The notes: generated by a model from the sequence alone, not told the origin. A DNA stretch of 64,000 bases from Epiperipatus broadwayi (GCA_028023455.1 JAQFVV010006200.1:7221506-7285505); one strand, 5' to 3'. Counted from the stretch's first letter, positions 11,316 to 24,074 are shown. Program-made: numbers and translations.

Positions 11316-12834
11316 TTATCAGAGTTAATAATTAATAAAGCAAGTCATATATAATGTGACATTACTTTTATAGGCTTGTAGTTACAAAAATGCAATACAG
11401 AGAGCATACCAATAGCTCAAACAAGCTTTTAATTAATAAGTGCGGTATGAGAAAATATTTAAATCTCTATCCAGAACACTCTCATCTCCAGACCAACTGG
11501 TTTCAAGCTTATGACTCACACCAGTGGAGAGCTAGAATATTCAGACACTAGATCTAAAATATAAACTCAAAACCTAGCACTTATTTCAAATGTACATTTA
11601 AGTAGAAACTCGGAAATTTCTGGACATGAAAATATCTTTAAATCCAGTTATCTAACTTAAATAGCTATATGGGACTGAACTAAATTTCAGATCTACCATA
11701 TTTTAATAGCCTCAGCATAGCCAAGGCCTTAGAGGTAAAATTATAATAATTAATAAAGCAAGTCATATATAATGTGACATTACTTTTATAAGCTTGTAGT
11801 TACAAAAATGCAATAGAGAGAGTGTACCAATACCTCAAAAAATTTCTTAATTAATAAATGTGGTATGAGAAAATATTTAAAATCTCTATCCAGAACATTC
11901 TCATCTCAAGATCTCTATCCAAAACACTCTCATCTCCAGATCAACTAGAGATGAGAGTGTTCTGGATAGAGATTTTAAATATTTTCTCATTCCACACTTA
12001 TTAATTAAAAGCTTGTTTGAGCCATTGGTATGCTCTCTGTATTGCATTTTTGTAATTACAAGCTTCTAAAAGTAATATCACTTTATAATATGACTTGCTT
12101 TATTAATTATTATAATTTTACCTTTAAGGCTTTGGCTATGCTGAAGCTATTAAAATATTGTATATCTGAATTTAGTTCAGTCCCATATAGCTATTTAAGT
12201 TAGATATCTGGATTTAAAGACATGTTCATGTCTGAAAATTGCAGAGTTTTTACTTAAATACATGTTTAAAATAAGTGCTGGGTTTTGAGTTTATATTTTA
12301 AATCTAGTGTCTGAATATTCTAGCTCTCCACAGAATAAGCTTGAAACCAGTTGGTCTGGAGATGAGAGTGTTCTGGATAGAGATTTTAAATATTTTCTCA
12401 TCCCACACTTATTAATTAAGAACTTGTTTGAGCTATTGGTATGCTCTTTATTAATTATTATAATTTTACCTTTAAGGCTTTGGCTATGCCGAGGCTATTA
12501 AAATATGGTTGTTCTGAATTTAGTTCAGTCCCATATAGCTATATAAGTTAGATAGCTGGATTTAAAGACATTTTCATGTCTGAAAATTTCAGAGTTTCTA
12601 CTTAAATATATATTTGAAATAAGTGCTGGGTTTTGAGTTTATATTTTAGATCTAGTGTCCAAATATTCTAGTTCTCTACTGATGTAAGCCAGAAGCTTGA
12701 AACCAGTTGGTTTGGAGATGAGAGTGTTCTGGATAGAGATTTTAAATATTTTCTCATACTGCACATTAATTAAGAGCTTGTTTGAGTTATTGGTATGCTC
12801 TCTGTATTGCATTATCAGAGTTAAGTAAAGTTAT
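11316..12834. mobile_element. Family B inverted multimer (1.49 kb) in one 13-bp TSD
   Basis: The perfect direct repeat TTATCAGAGTTAA at 11316-11328 and 12822-12834 brackets an insertion of 1,493 bp. It starts with one forward unit (about 11331-11748), then a truncated forward unit (11749-11943). The orientation flips at about 11944, and two reversed units follow (about 11945-12440 and 12440-12821). Shared landmarks include AGTCATATATAATGTGACAT, AGATGAGAGTGTTCTGGATA and AATATTCTAGCTCTCCAC. A unit is about 420 bp. No protein is encoded: the frame at 12307-12501 is a shadow of the repeat. Confidence 0.88.
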
Positions 12835-13965
12835 TACAGATAAATGTTCATTCAATCTAAATATATTAAACATATTAAATTCAAAATCCTTATATATCTC
12901 TTCCAGTCCTATGATTTATCTTCCCATGACATTTGGCATTTTACTAACCCTTAGATGATTACTATCAGCATTCATTAAATTATCACAGTTCCTAATTAAG
13001 TTTTGAAATAAAATTTTGCTATTCAGTCTTTATTTTAAAACAGTTACTTATAATTATACTTTTAAAACTTTTAAATAGAAAGTAATTTTTATAAATCAGA
13101 AAACAATTAGACAAACAAAAAATATTAATAATCAATTTTTTAATTTACACTCTCACTCTGTCTAGACTGATTGAACAGCTCTTTTTATACTAATTTAATC
13201 TAGTAATATCATTGTTTAGCCCTGCTTTTACTACTTCACATAAAATTAAATTTCATCTCTAAAAAATAAGTTTTAAAACTATGGCTCATCATTTATAAAT
13301 ATTATATTAAAATTATTTAATAAATTAAAACAATTTAAATTATTTTAATAACTTTAAATAGTAACTTTTAAAGCAAAAAATATTATTCAAACAATACAAC
13401 TTTAATTATTACTTTTTAAAAATATTATTTCTAGACTTAACTTTTGAAACATTTTAATGTTTCTAATTTTATTAAACTACAAACCAATATTTCTGTCTAT
13501 AAACGTGAAAGCTCACATACTAACAGAAATGCTTTTAAGACATGTAACACTTTCAGAACATTCTAGAATAATATTAAGTTATTTATTGTTTAAATAATGA
13601 CTAAAACAAATAATTATTTAAAACACATTAAATACATTATAAAATATTTATTAGTATCATTTAACTATTGTTTTATCATTATGTCAATTAAATATAATAA
13701 ACATATATTAATTTCATCTTTTAAATTATATATTATATTGTTTTCACTACTTAAACTGACAAAGACAACAAAAATATTTAAAATATCTTTGTAAACTTTC
13801 TATTTAGTGAGTTTAAACCTCTAGTATGTATAAAATCATTATAACATTATAAACCATTATAAATTTAAAAAAAAAACTGGCTATATTTTAAACTTTACTT
13901 AAAATGACTATACTAAGTGCATGGGCACAATATATATATATATATATATATGAATTCAAATGAAT
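12835..13965. other. AT-rich interval without recognisable features
   Basis: Strongly AT-rich DNA with no supported element. A (TA)n microsatellite lies at 13931-13951, just before the hAT relic. The frame at 13597-13794 is K/I/L/F/S-rich noise. Confidence 0.45.
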
Positions 13966-13974
13966 ATTAACGAA

Positions 13975-14665
13975 AAAGGAAATGAATATGATGTTGAATT
14001 ATTATATTATGCAGATGTTTAGTGGTTTAATTGAGGGAAATTTTTTACAAAGATTCAGCAATCTATTGCAAAAGGTAAAAGATTTTTTGAACTCAAGAAA
14101 TGAAATATATGCTAAACTTAGTAATGAGTTTTGGTTGATGGATTTAGCTTTCATTGTTGATCTAACTATCTTAATAAATTGAATTTATAATTTCAAGAAA
14201 AACAAAATATCTGTAATATTTGGTTATGTTAATACTTTTAAAAATAAGTTAAAGCAGTTTATGAAAAAAGAATTGAAAATTTTTAAAATTATTTCTGATG
14301 AATTGTGTAAAACATAAAGATATATTCAACAAAGATAAATATTATGAGAAAATAATAACTGTTTCATTTTGAATTTGAGATGTCATTTCCAAAAAATTTT
14401 CAGAGTAGAACCAATAAATATCTTCATGACTTATCCATTAGGCAATATTGATGAAGAACAAGTGATTGAAAAAATAAGTAATAAATTTCTTTTATCAAGT
14501 GAAGAAAAATGAAATTCTCCTGCAAAATGACATAATTTTAAAAGCACACACTTCAGAATCTAAAAATTACTTTTGGAGTCTAACGAATAAAGAAAAGTAT
14601 TCAAATTTTTAAAAAGTTACATTTAATTTAACATTGTTTTTGAATTCTAGTTATCTATGCTAGTC
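13975..14665 (+). pseudogene. hAT transposase relic (GTF2IRD2/ZBED5-like)
   Basis: The conceptual product is the C-terminal half of a hAT-family transposase of the kind annotated as GTF2IRD2-like or ZBED5-like in animals. The decayed block ELLYYADV*WFN*GKF (about 13996-14042) matches the family pattern LLYHTEVRWLSRGKVL. After a frameshift the segment 14035-14181 reads NFLQRFSNLLQKVKDFLNSR followed by LMDLAFIVDLTILIN, the family's WLxDLAFLxDIT core. Downstream remnants include FKNKLKQFMKKELKIFKII, an FMTYPLGNIDEEQV segment and, near 14630, a degraded FGSxYxCE-like dimerisation motif. There are several stops and frameshifts. Terminal inverted repeats and the 8-bp duplication expected for hAT were not found. 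Confidence 0.7.
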
Positions 14666-14813
14666 TTCTGTGAAAGAGTAATGATTAGTAATTGGGTGCA
14701 GTGCTAATTTTTAACAACCTAATACATATTCAGATTTTTATTTGGAATTTATACTTTATACTGATTTTTTTGTTGGATATTGTATTTTTTGTAATATTTG
14801 ATATTATTTGTAA

Positions 14814-14828
14814 TTGTTGTTGTTGTTG

Positions 14829-14894
<66 letters not shown>
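14814..14894. repeat. (TGT)n/(TTA)n microsatellite
   Basis: A run of TGT triplets (14814-14832) passes into about 20 TTA triplets (to 14894). The overlapping open frame 14692-14913, with its poly-Cys and poly-Tyr runs, is a translation of this microsatellite and is not a gene. Confidence 0.95.
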
Positions 14895-14895
<1 letters not shown>

Positions 14896-15139
14896 ATTGT
14901 AATATATAAATAGTAGACTGTAACATTTGGAGAAGATTACAATTAGTTCTTGCCCTGCTAAAGTTCGACTATCCTTGATTTATATTATATATAGTATATA
15001 TAAATAGTAAATAACTCCAATTAAATGAGTTTATTTATATTACATAACTCATTGCAGCTTCAGTTACTTCTTGTTTAGTTATATATACAGTATACATATA
15101 TTGAAAACATCTGTACTTTATATATATATATATATTTTT

Positions 15140-15300
15140 AAAAAATCGAGTCAGATGTCACATGACCTAATTTAATAAGCTTGTCTTTACAAATGTTACA
15201 TATAGAGCTTGCCAGTAGCAGAAACTGGTCTGAGATTGGGAATATTCTATAAAGCTTGTTAAGAGCTTGTTTTGCGAGCTCTATATATAACATATATATA
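15140..15300. repeat. Diverged family B-like fragment
   Basis: The segment contains ATAAGCTTGTCTTTACAAAT, AACTGGTCTGAGATTGGG and AGCTTGTT...GAGCT motifs in the order used by family B units. It keeps too little identity to place its ends. The reverse frame at 15138-15377 is an overlap artefact. Confidence 0.35.
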
Positions 15301-15696
15301 TGAGTATTTATTAAAAACATGTTCTGTATATAAATATACATTGAATTTATGATATCCCTGAGAATAGTTGGAACCAAATGCTGTTAGGGTAATTTTTTTT
15401 CTATGTTAAAGCATGGGAGGGGAATATAATGTTTTCCTTTTTTTTAGATAGAAATAATGTTAGTAATTTTTCAGATTTTCTTGTGCTGTAAGTCTAAAAA
15501 GAAAATTAAAATTTTCTAAAAAAAAAAATTACTTAATTTGATATTAATTAAGTATTGTTGACAGTTTAAATAATTTTTTGTTCAAATTTACATAAATAAA
15601 TTTCATTGTTATTCAGATATTCTTACTTCAAAAAAAGATTCTATATTCAAAAATATTTAGAAATGAATGAAGTTTTTCAAAAACATATCTGTAATT
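15301..15696. other. AT-rich interval without recognisable features
   Basis: No supported feature between the B-like fragment and the hairpin at 15.7 kb. Confidence 0.4.
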
Positions 15697-15883
15697 AATA
15701 AATGTAATAAGTGCACTTCTACTCAACTATAGAGAATTTGTTATTTCTATAAATTAAATACGACCTAGCACTTTCAGAACTTATGGGATTCTCATAAGTT
15801 CTCAAAATCACCAAGCTGTATTTAATTTTTAGAAATAATAAGTTTCTCTATAGTTGCATACAACCACACTTATTACATTTATT
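15697..15883. repeat. Hairpin element, about 187 bp
   Basis: AATAAATGTAATAAGTG at 15697 is mirrored by CACTTATTACATTTATT ending at 15883. Inside, AACTATAGAGAA pairs with TTCTCTATAGTT, and AGAACTTATGGGATT/CTCATAAGTTCT forms the tip. The arms are near-continuous reverse complements of about 85-90 bp. It is MITE-like in form, with no coding content and no clear TSD. Confidence 0.8.
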
Positions 15884-16374
15884 GCATTCTGTGTAGAAGA
15901 AATATAAACAGTTAACATCATTACGTATTTGTAATTGTAACACCAAAATAAAATAATGTTTGAAAACTGATTGAATATATTATGAAAGTTTAAATAAAAC
16001 TTATTAGTGAATATTTTTTTAACAAAGTGATTATGAAGCTATTATTTATATTAATGCTACTGTAATAAATATGACACCTTATAAAAGTGATTAGGAAAAA
16101 AAAATTTACAATTATTATTTAATTTATTAGTTTTAAGAAAATGAAATAAAATAACCATCACCTACTTACATTTACTTGATTTTGAAAAAATTTTGCATTT
16201 ATATTTGCAAAAAAAAAAATCATAACAAAAGTTTGGGATCTTTTTTGCTGTTTTTAAAAACTGTGTTCTAATATGAAAATAAATTTTTATGAAAATTCTT
16301 TTTCTGTTGGCATTTTAAGATATTTTTCTACATGAAAAATTATAAACCATTTTTTTTTTTTAGAAAATGAATTT

Positions 16375-17065
16375 TTTGCATAGAATTGCAAATTTGTTGG
16401 TTTTATTCGATAAAAAAATACACATTTCTACAGATTATAGTCAAATTAAACTTCTACATATAATATATTACAATTATGATACTGTTTGATTATGCTATGT
16501 TAATCTTAATGGCTATGTAATCGTATGTGGACATTAAAACTGCTTCCATATTTTTTTTGTAATAATTTTTGGTACTTACATATTTTCTGTCTGACTGCTT
16601 CATGTCAGCCATTTTGCTTTAAGTTATAAAAATAATTGTTTATTTTTCTTTTTATTTTGTTTTAATTATAATATTTTTTATTGCTGTTATTTAAAAAAAA
16701 AATTCTGTAAAAGAGTTAGAGTTAGTGTTAGGATTAAGATTAAGTGTAAATATAATTAAAACAAAATAAAAATAAACAAATATTTGTATTGCCAGTTGTC
16801 AGCCCATGAAACTGTATAATTATATCTATAACTTAAAACAAAATGGCTGACAATAAGCAGTCCAACAGAAAATAACTTAAGTACAGAAAATGAGCTTTAG
16901 CATAGAATTGCAGTTGTTGTTGTTTTTTGCATTAAAACTTACATACAGAGTTGTGAACTCTATATAAAAAATTTATGAATATGATACTATTTGAACATAT
17001 TATGATACATCAAGCAGCTGATGTAATCATGCTTGGACATTAAAATTGCTGTCATATATTTTTTG
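16375..17065. repeat. Tandem pair of a diverged repeat, about 519-bp period
   Basis: GCATAGAATTGCA recurs at about 16378 and 16897. Each copy is followed by ATATGATACT-like sequence, then ATGTAATC and GGACATTAAAA(C/T)TGCT. A third weak start (ATGTAGAATTGTAAATAC) lies near 17300. The hairpin at 16571-16884 sits at the junction of the two copies. Confidence 0.55.
16571..16884. repeat. Hairpin element with about 100-bp arms
   Basis: TGTCAGCCATTTTGCTTTAA near 16603 is mirrored by AAAACAAAATGGCTGACA ending at 16852. Outer bases GACTGCTT/AAGCAGTC and TTTTCTGT/ACAGAAAA also pair. The inner arm pairs TATTTTGTTTTAATTATA with TATAATTAAAACAAAATA. The loop holds TTAGAGTTAGTGTTAGG. This is a foldback element without coding content. 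Confidence 0.75.
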
Positions 17066-17454
17066 TTTCAATTTTTTTTTTGTACTCTTAGAGTAGAATC
17101 ACATTTGTTTTTGCTTTCAGATATGATACACATTTGCAAATCAATGTATATTCTTCATATACTTTTTTTAAAATAATGAAATATAGATATTGTGCTCTTT
17201 GATGACATGATTTTGTCTTTGCTTTTTTTTGTATATAAACTAATATCAAAGGCTTTCATTATATTTTTCTGTTGTTTTCATTCTGAAATTAAGTTTTTAA
17301 TGTAGAATTGTAAATACTTTGGTTTATATGTCATACACAGATAAAAGTCAATATATATTATAAGTATTCACATAACATATGAAGAAATAAATTTTGACTT
17401 GATTTATTAACTGTCTAATATTTATGACAATTGTAGTCTTTGTGTACGTTTTTA

Positions 17455-17698
17455 TAATAATATATTCTAAACAAGGCAAAACTCCATACAGTAGTGCCAC
17501 CCTGTGCCAACCAGAGTAATCAATGGATGCTAGAAGGCTTGTGCATAAAATCCCTATCTAATGCACAAGCCTTCTGGCATCCATTGATTACTCTGGTTGG
17601 CATAGGGTTGCACTACTGTATGGAGTTTTGCCTTGTTTATAAATAATTATGTGCTAGTATAAGAGATGGTGATCATGTGATGCTTAATAATATATTCT
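17455..17698. mobile_element. Family A hairpin retroposon, copy 1, 14-bp TSD
   Basis: The insertion 17469-17684 (216 bp) is flanked by the perfect 14-bp repeat TAATAATATATTCT at 17455-17468 and 17685-17698. Its first 170 bp form a near-perfect palindrome: AACAAGGCAAAACTCCATAC at the left is mirrored by GTATGGAGTTTTGCCTTGTT at the right. The arms pass through ATCCATTGATTACTCTGGTT, and the tip is ATAAAATCCCTATCTAATGC. A unique tail of about 45 bp follows (GAGATGGTGATCATGTGATG). The tail is not poly-A, and no tRNA A/B boxes are obvious. Confidence 0.88.
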
Positions 17699-19440
17699 GT
17701 GAGCTAAAATGATTGGAGAGTGGAAGGTTTCAAATTTATATAATTCAAAATAATAACAATCTACTTGTAGTATATAATATATTCCTCTTGTTAATTGAAG
17801 TGTTATATTTGAAAGAACAGTTCACTAAAATAATTTTTTTTAAATATGTTAACTTCAATTATTTATATTCTTACAATGACAGAAAATACCTACTATTAAT
17901 CAAAATTACTTTGCATAATTTTATTAGTTTTCACATCAATAAAGTATTATTATATGATCATTCATAAAATTATAGACTTTATTATAGGATCTTATAATTA
18001 TTTTATTTATCATGCCTGAAACATAAAATAATAAATATATGATCACTTATTTTCAGTATAAAAAGCTAGAAAATATTCAAGTATTTTTTTTTTATATATA
18101 TAAACACATTTTTATATTGCTGGTATTTATTTCTGAGATATTTAATGATTATTTAATACAACATTTATTATATATTTCTTATATTTTTAATTATAGATTA
18201 TGATTCATCCACAAGACCAAGTCACACAATTCCAAACTAGTTTTTATGAGGTCAATCTAATGCACCCTGTCAGTTGTCTAGTCTTGTTCATTAACATCAA
18301 ACACATAAAAATTGCAGAACAAAATATTTTATTTTTCTAAACTTAACTCTTTTTTTAACAGTTTGGAATATATCTACTTTTGTTTCAAATAATAAATCAT
18401 TTAAATTCTGTAATTTATACAATATACGGTAAAACATCTATTGTAAGCTTGAATATCAATGATTACGAGATATTAGTTAATTTAAAATTCCAGACTAGTT
18501 TTTGGTTATTGCCTTTATCAATAAGACTTTGAATTCAAAAGTGAAAGTAAAGAAGTTGGCATCTAAGAACTGCATTTAATTCAAGTTTACTATTCAAACT
18601 AAAAGGCTGAAATTCAAAGCATCCTAAGATTTAAACCAAAGCCAAATCATTTGAACAATTATATGGATTTGACGTTGAGATCAGTAACTATATATTTTAA
18701 GAATGTCAGTTGCTTTTTTCTAAATGTGTATTACCCTTGGCCAGAAAAGTTAATAATAATAAATCATTTAATTTTCTTAGATTATATTATGCTAATAAAA
18801 TAACATTATTGTCATCTGCTGTAAGATTAAGTAATAAATGATCATCAGATAATAGCCCTTTTAAATCCTCATCTGCAGATTGTAATAAAGTAACGAGCTG
18901 TTTTTGCTTGATATTTTTATTTATTATACATATTCAGTTAGCAGAGAACTCAATAGCTAAAAGATAGGGTGGGGGTTACGGAAAAATAACAAGGATTTTT
19001 TTTTTACAATCGTTAACAACAAGGACTTTTATTCACGAAGCATTTTTAAAATTCAGTAGAACTTTTTCATAGTAAATTCAAAATTATCTGTAATAATCCT
19101 TCAAAATAAGTTTTAAAAAATTTCAAAAACGTTTCAGTAATTGTTTTACACATCCTGTTAATTCTTTCTTGTTTACCATTTGACAAATTAACTAAAGATT
19201 ATAAAATATTTAGATCTTTTGTAATTTTAAAAAAATTTAAATTACATTTTAAAAATATAGAGAATTTATTTTCAAAATAAAAAATGAATTAAATAAAATT
19301 TGAAAGGACATATGTATTCCCAAAATTATGTGATTTTAAGGCTTTGTATAAAACCCTTATATATATATATGATGGAATGCCTAATAATTTAAGACAGCAT
19401 ATAAAAGAAAATCATCTTTATATGTTATCGAAGTATACTC
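17699..19440. other. AT-rich interval without recognisable features
   Basis: About 1.7 kb with no repeat copy I could match inside this window. The frame at 17713-17967 has AT-noise composition. TTCCARACTAGTTTTT occurs twice (about 18231 and 18490), which hints at an old diverged duplication. Confidence 0.4.
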
Positions 19441-19444
19441 TAGA

Positions 19445-21110
19445 TTCATGATTATTATCAGTTTGAACTAATATCAATCCACTGTAAGATGAAGATCTCT
19501 TCAAATTTAATCCAGTTTTTCCGGTGCATAATCTCTTTTCCATATCACATTAACTAATTCTTTATGTAATCAATTAATCCTATATGTAATATCCTACTAG
19601 ATTTTTCTTAACAATCTCTTGGGGATACAATTTGAAATCTCAACTGTTCAGCCATAAATTATTATCTCTTCTAACAATATTTCCAATCGAGATCCATTTC
19701 ATGAGATATCTATTTGTATTTTCACTTCAAAATATTTTTTGTTACAACATAATCTCTCCAAACGTCAATGAATAATCTGAAATTTTGGTGTTCTCAGATC
19801 CATCACATATATTTAAAACTCTACATTTCAAGCACATAAGAACATTTTTTTAAATGTTAATTTTTTACTGAAAGCATTTCATCCAAGTTTAATTCTATGA
19901 TTAATTACATCCATTATGTTTCCATCTTTATTAATAACCTAATCACAGGATTTATAGTTGTTTAACTTCTAATTCATTAATATCAATCTATTTTCTTGTG
20001 TGGAAAATCTATTGATCATTACTTTAGTCTTTTAGGATTTATCATTAGTACTATTTTCTTACTTTCATCCGATAACTCATGCAGCATTTCCTAAAATCTT
20101 GAAAACCTTATTTGCAAAACCAATTGTATCCTCTTCAAAATATAGATGGCTTAAATACTTTTGTCATATTTTAATTCTTTTTTAACTCTCATTTTAATCT
20201 GCAAGAAAACTGATGGTTTCATGTATTCTAATTATTGATGATTCATTTTAATATATATTTTGCAGAATATGACAATATATAGGATATATATCTCAATGAT
20301 TAAAAGCTTTAGTTATTTTGAAAATACAGAATCAAATGCTTTTTCATAATCTCCTAATATAAAATATAATGGAAAGTCATGTTTACTAGTCTATTCTATA
20401 ATTTCCTTTATTTGGATATGGTTTATTATTTTATAAGCACTTTTAAATCCAACTTTTTTATCTGATTTGTATTCATGTTTCACTGTATAGATAAGGTGTA
20501 TTTATCTTGTTAATGATTTTGCATGGAACTGATAGAAAAACTATCAGATATATAATTGTCATATCTTTATCACCTTTCTTAAATATCAATGTTATTTCTG
20601 CATTCTTTCAATTAAATGGTACATTTTTATCCTTTAGATATTTGGAATATATAGTTTTGTCAGCAGATTATCTTTTTCTTAACCTACTTTTTAGATGTCA
20701 ATAATAATTTCATCATTTTTTTTCATTTCAAATATTTGGTAATTTAGAAGATGTTATCATTGTAAAAAAGACTTGCCATTTTCTTCTTTCACAATTATTG
20801 TAGAACTATTCAACACATTTTGTCATCCCACTTTTTAATCATATTTCCATATTTTATACTTATTGCTGAAAAAAGTTTTTTTTTTCCAATACCAAGATGT
20901 TTTACATTTTTGAAACTTATTTTCTTGTATAGTTTTTCTTGCTAATCCACAGTTATATTTTTTTATATCATTATTAACTATCTTTTTTATACTGTTACAT
21001 AAAACTTCAGATGTTTTTAACATATTAATATTCCTTATTTTTGTCATGTACTGATTTATTTCAGGAGAAAATTTGGGAAATAGATTACATCTTGATGTAA
21101 GTTTAGCCCA
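19445..21110 (-). pseudogene. Antisense RTE LINE relic
   Basis: On the minus strand this is a decayed relative of the RTE element at 5.3-8.4 kb. Its 3' end near 19470 reads CTTCATCTTACAGTGGATTG, matching the terminal coding of that copy. RT motif remnants GDYEKAFDSV and HIQIKEIIE translate from about 20330-20430. The minus frame 20835-21047 reads IVNDIKKYNCGLARKTIQEN, homologous to NDIRKYNCEIARKAVEEN of the 5.3-kb copy. The endonuclease region is missing, so the copy is 5'-truncated. Stops and small indels are frequent. It is older than the forward copy, judging by decay. Confidence 0.75.
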
Positions 21111-21164
21111 TTCCTCTCCTATTAGTATATATGAATATATAATGCCTGATAATATGAGGAGTTA

Positions 21165-21490
21165 GATTGGTATAATGTCTACATAAGTATAACTATAATA
21201 TCAAATTCAATGTGCCAGCATTGATTTTTCAATGAAATGGATGGTTAAATAGTTGAAAGGATGAGAAATTTGAAACCTGACCATTAATGTTTGAGAAATT
21301 GCTGTCTTAATATAAACTAATCACTGATCATATATATGTGTTGGAGATTATAATTTGGCATAATTGATGAGTTCTGGTTCTGCCCAGAATATGTATCTTG
21401 TGGATTATATATATTGTTGGCATGTGTGTGATCATGTGTATCAGTTGCTTGAGATAGAGTGGAGGATGAATAGACTGAAAATACTTAGTT
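21165..21490 (+). repeat. Family D copy, highly diverged
   Basis: In the same orientation as the 49.7-kb and 51.5-kb copies, the order of landmarks is preserved: TTTTTCAATGAAATGGATGG, CCTGACCATTAATGTTTGAG, ATATATGTGTTGGAGATTAT and GTGTATCAGTTGCTTGAGAT. The overlapping frame 21364-21573 is a shadow. Confidence 0.6.
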
Positions 21491-23238
21491 ACAATTTCCT
21501 CTATTTACAATTTCAGGATAGTATTTCTGTTGCTATACAGTGCCATTTTAAGTTTTACTTTAACACATGTTAAATTAAATATCTATTTAAGCTGAAATCC
21601 TAAAAGTTTATTAAATTCATTATTATAACTGACCTAAATTATCATTATTAAAATGAGGAATTAAATACATGATTATAAATGCAATCTAATTAATTTAAAA
21701 TATTTCTATCAATCAAATTTTACTTTGCTTTATCAAAACTTTATTTTTCATTTTAAAAATGTTTCAACTCTGTAATCTTTTAATCAGTGCTGCCCTCTTT
21801 TTGTTTTTATGATGTCATTTGAAACTATTACGATATATATTTCCATGCATTTTCATATTGAAAATTACAAATGTTTTTAAAACAATTAAAGCAAAAATTT
21901 ATATGTTAGTAAAATTCTACACAAAAAGGAAAAGAAATCATGCAAGTTTCTTCAAGATTGGTGTAATATCTGTTGAGTTATAACATCACACAGACTTTTA
22001 CATTTATATAATAATATAGATAAGTATTTTTCTGACTTTATTTTTCAGATCATGATTTAAATTAATATTTAAAAGAGCATGGGGTGTACATTTCAAAAAT
22101 TCTAAAGAAATTAATAAAGATGAATAAATTGCAAAAGAAAAACTAAATGCTAATAAACTTATAAAATATAATAAAAATATTCAATACTTTACTCAAACCT
22201 AAAATTCTCTGCAAAATCTTATGCATATAGTCACTATATCAGCCAATAGTACTCATTGTATCATTTAGTAATAACATGTAAACACTTAAATTTCTTCCAT
22301 TTTAATCAAAGTTTCACTTCCAAATTATGTCAACATTTATTATTTTTTAATTATACTCTTTTACGTCTCATAATTAAATTTATTAAGTTTATAAACCAAA
22401 AAAAATAATTTTAAATATATATTATATATCATAACTTTCACCACTAAAAAAAAAAAGTTAAGTGAAGTATATCAATAAAGAGACTTGCGTAACAATAATG
22501 TCCGCCATTTTAAATTCATTGTGTATATTTGCATTTGTTGAATATATCTTGTTTTAGTGTAAAAGTCTATGTTGCACAATTTATTCAATCTGTAAGCATT
22601 TGTTATATGTTTGATAATTGTTAATGCAGAAAGGTTTAATTTGCTTAAATAAAATTTTAAAAAAGTGTGAGATATAATTAAAGTTTTCTTTGCAATATGA
22701 AGATATTTGTTTTTTACATTAATCCAAAATGCATTTTTTTATGTTTTAATTTTATGTTTCCATGATTCTTAATCTGATTAATTTCTTCTATTCTATATCA
22801 TTTTTATATTCTTAGTAATATATGTAAAAATCATTAGGATGCAAAATCTTTGAAATGTTATTTGCAGCACCCAGCATGCAACTGCAACCTTGTAATTATT
22901 TGATTATTTTTTTTATTTATGGACTAAGGTTTTATACGCATATTTTACTAAAATAAAACATGATTCAGTGATAAGTAAAGCAACAATGAAAATTTAAAAT
23001 CATCTCACTGTTTAGCAGTAGATTTATAGATAGACTTAACAAACAATTTTCCCCAGTTAACTAATTCATTTTTTGTTGCTGTTGGTAAAAATAAACTTCT
23101 ATTACCAGTGTGAACACTGAATACATTATATAAATTGAGTTTATCTATGTGCATGATTTATAATGCTCTCCAGTTATGCTTGTTATTATGTTACTCTTAG
23201 TTCTGTTTACTAAAACATGGAAAAACTATTTTTTTTAC
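21491..23238. other. AT-rich interval without recognisable features
   Basis: About 1.7 kb without a supported feature. It has poly-A/T runs and no sustained open frame. Confidence 0.4.
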
Positions 23239-23604
23239 CATGATTATCATATATATATAGGGTATATGAGCACAGACTTTTACACGACCCACCATTCTCC
23301 ACACTATCTCATAACACTGATACACTTGAACACATATATGTTGAAAAGATAAGTAATCACCAATATATGTATTTTATGCTAAACCAGCAATCATCAGTTG
23401 GTCCAGATTACTATCTCTACACATATATGCTATAAATGCTCAGATATATATTAAAATAGCCAATCCTCATATTTTAATGGACAGGCTTCAATCTATTCCA
23501 CACTCCCATCCAATTGAAAATCTGAAGATGAAATGCTCAAAGGCCACCCTGAGGCTAAGATTCTTGTCACACCCATGTTGACCTAAGGTCAATCATGATT
23601 ATCA
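23239..23604 (-). mobile_element. Family D retroposon, single unit, 11-bp TSD
   Basis: The insertion 23250-23593 is bounded by the perfect direct repeat CATGATTATCA at 23239-23249 and 23594-23604. On the minus strand it begins with GACCTTAGGTCAACATGGGT, passes CAGATTTTCAATTGGATGG and ACCAACTGATGATTGCTGGT, and ends GTGCTCATATACCCTATATA followed by a TA tail. Here the family's 3' hairpin is replaced by the TA run. No protein is encoded. Confidence 0.85.
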
Positions 23605-24074
23605 AAATGGAAATTAATGAATTTCATTATGCTGTCTTTTTTTATCATATATAACAACTATATAGATATATACACACATTATACATAAAAAGCCTTTTGT
23701 GGAACATGGTTTTGTGCCCTGTTAATCAATTGTTGCAGATAGAATGTTATCTAGTATTCTAAAATAGAAATAAAATAACAATAACAAAATAAAACATGAA
23801 TAAAACAATAAAATTATGATACAGAGATTCAGTAAAAAAGAAGTCACTATATCACAATATACAGAATATATAAAAACATATGCAATTTTATATATATCAC
23901 CTTATTACATAATTTTCCATTTATTTTTAATTGACTAGTTATCACCTAAATTTATTGAAATTTTATATTCATACAATTATATAAGTTATGCTTAATATAA
24001 TTTGTTTCATATATTGGACTTTTTATGATCTTTAATATAATTTAAATGTGAGATAATTTTTGTAGCATCTATTT
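23605..24074. other. AT-rich interval without recognisable features
   Basis: No supported element; low-complexity AT-rich sequence only. Confidence 0.4.

Noticed and set aside
14692-14913. 73-codon frame with poly-Cys and poly-Tyr
   Set aside because: It is a translation of the TGT/TTA microsatellite.
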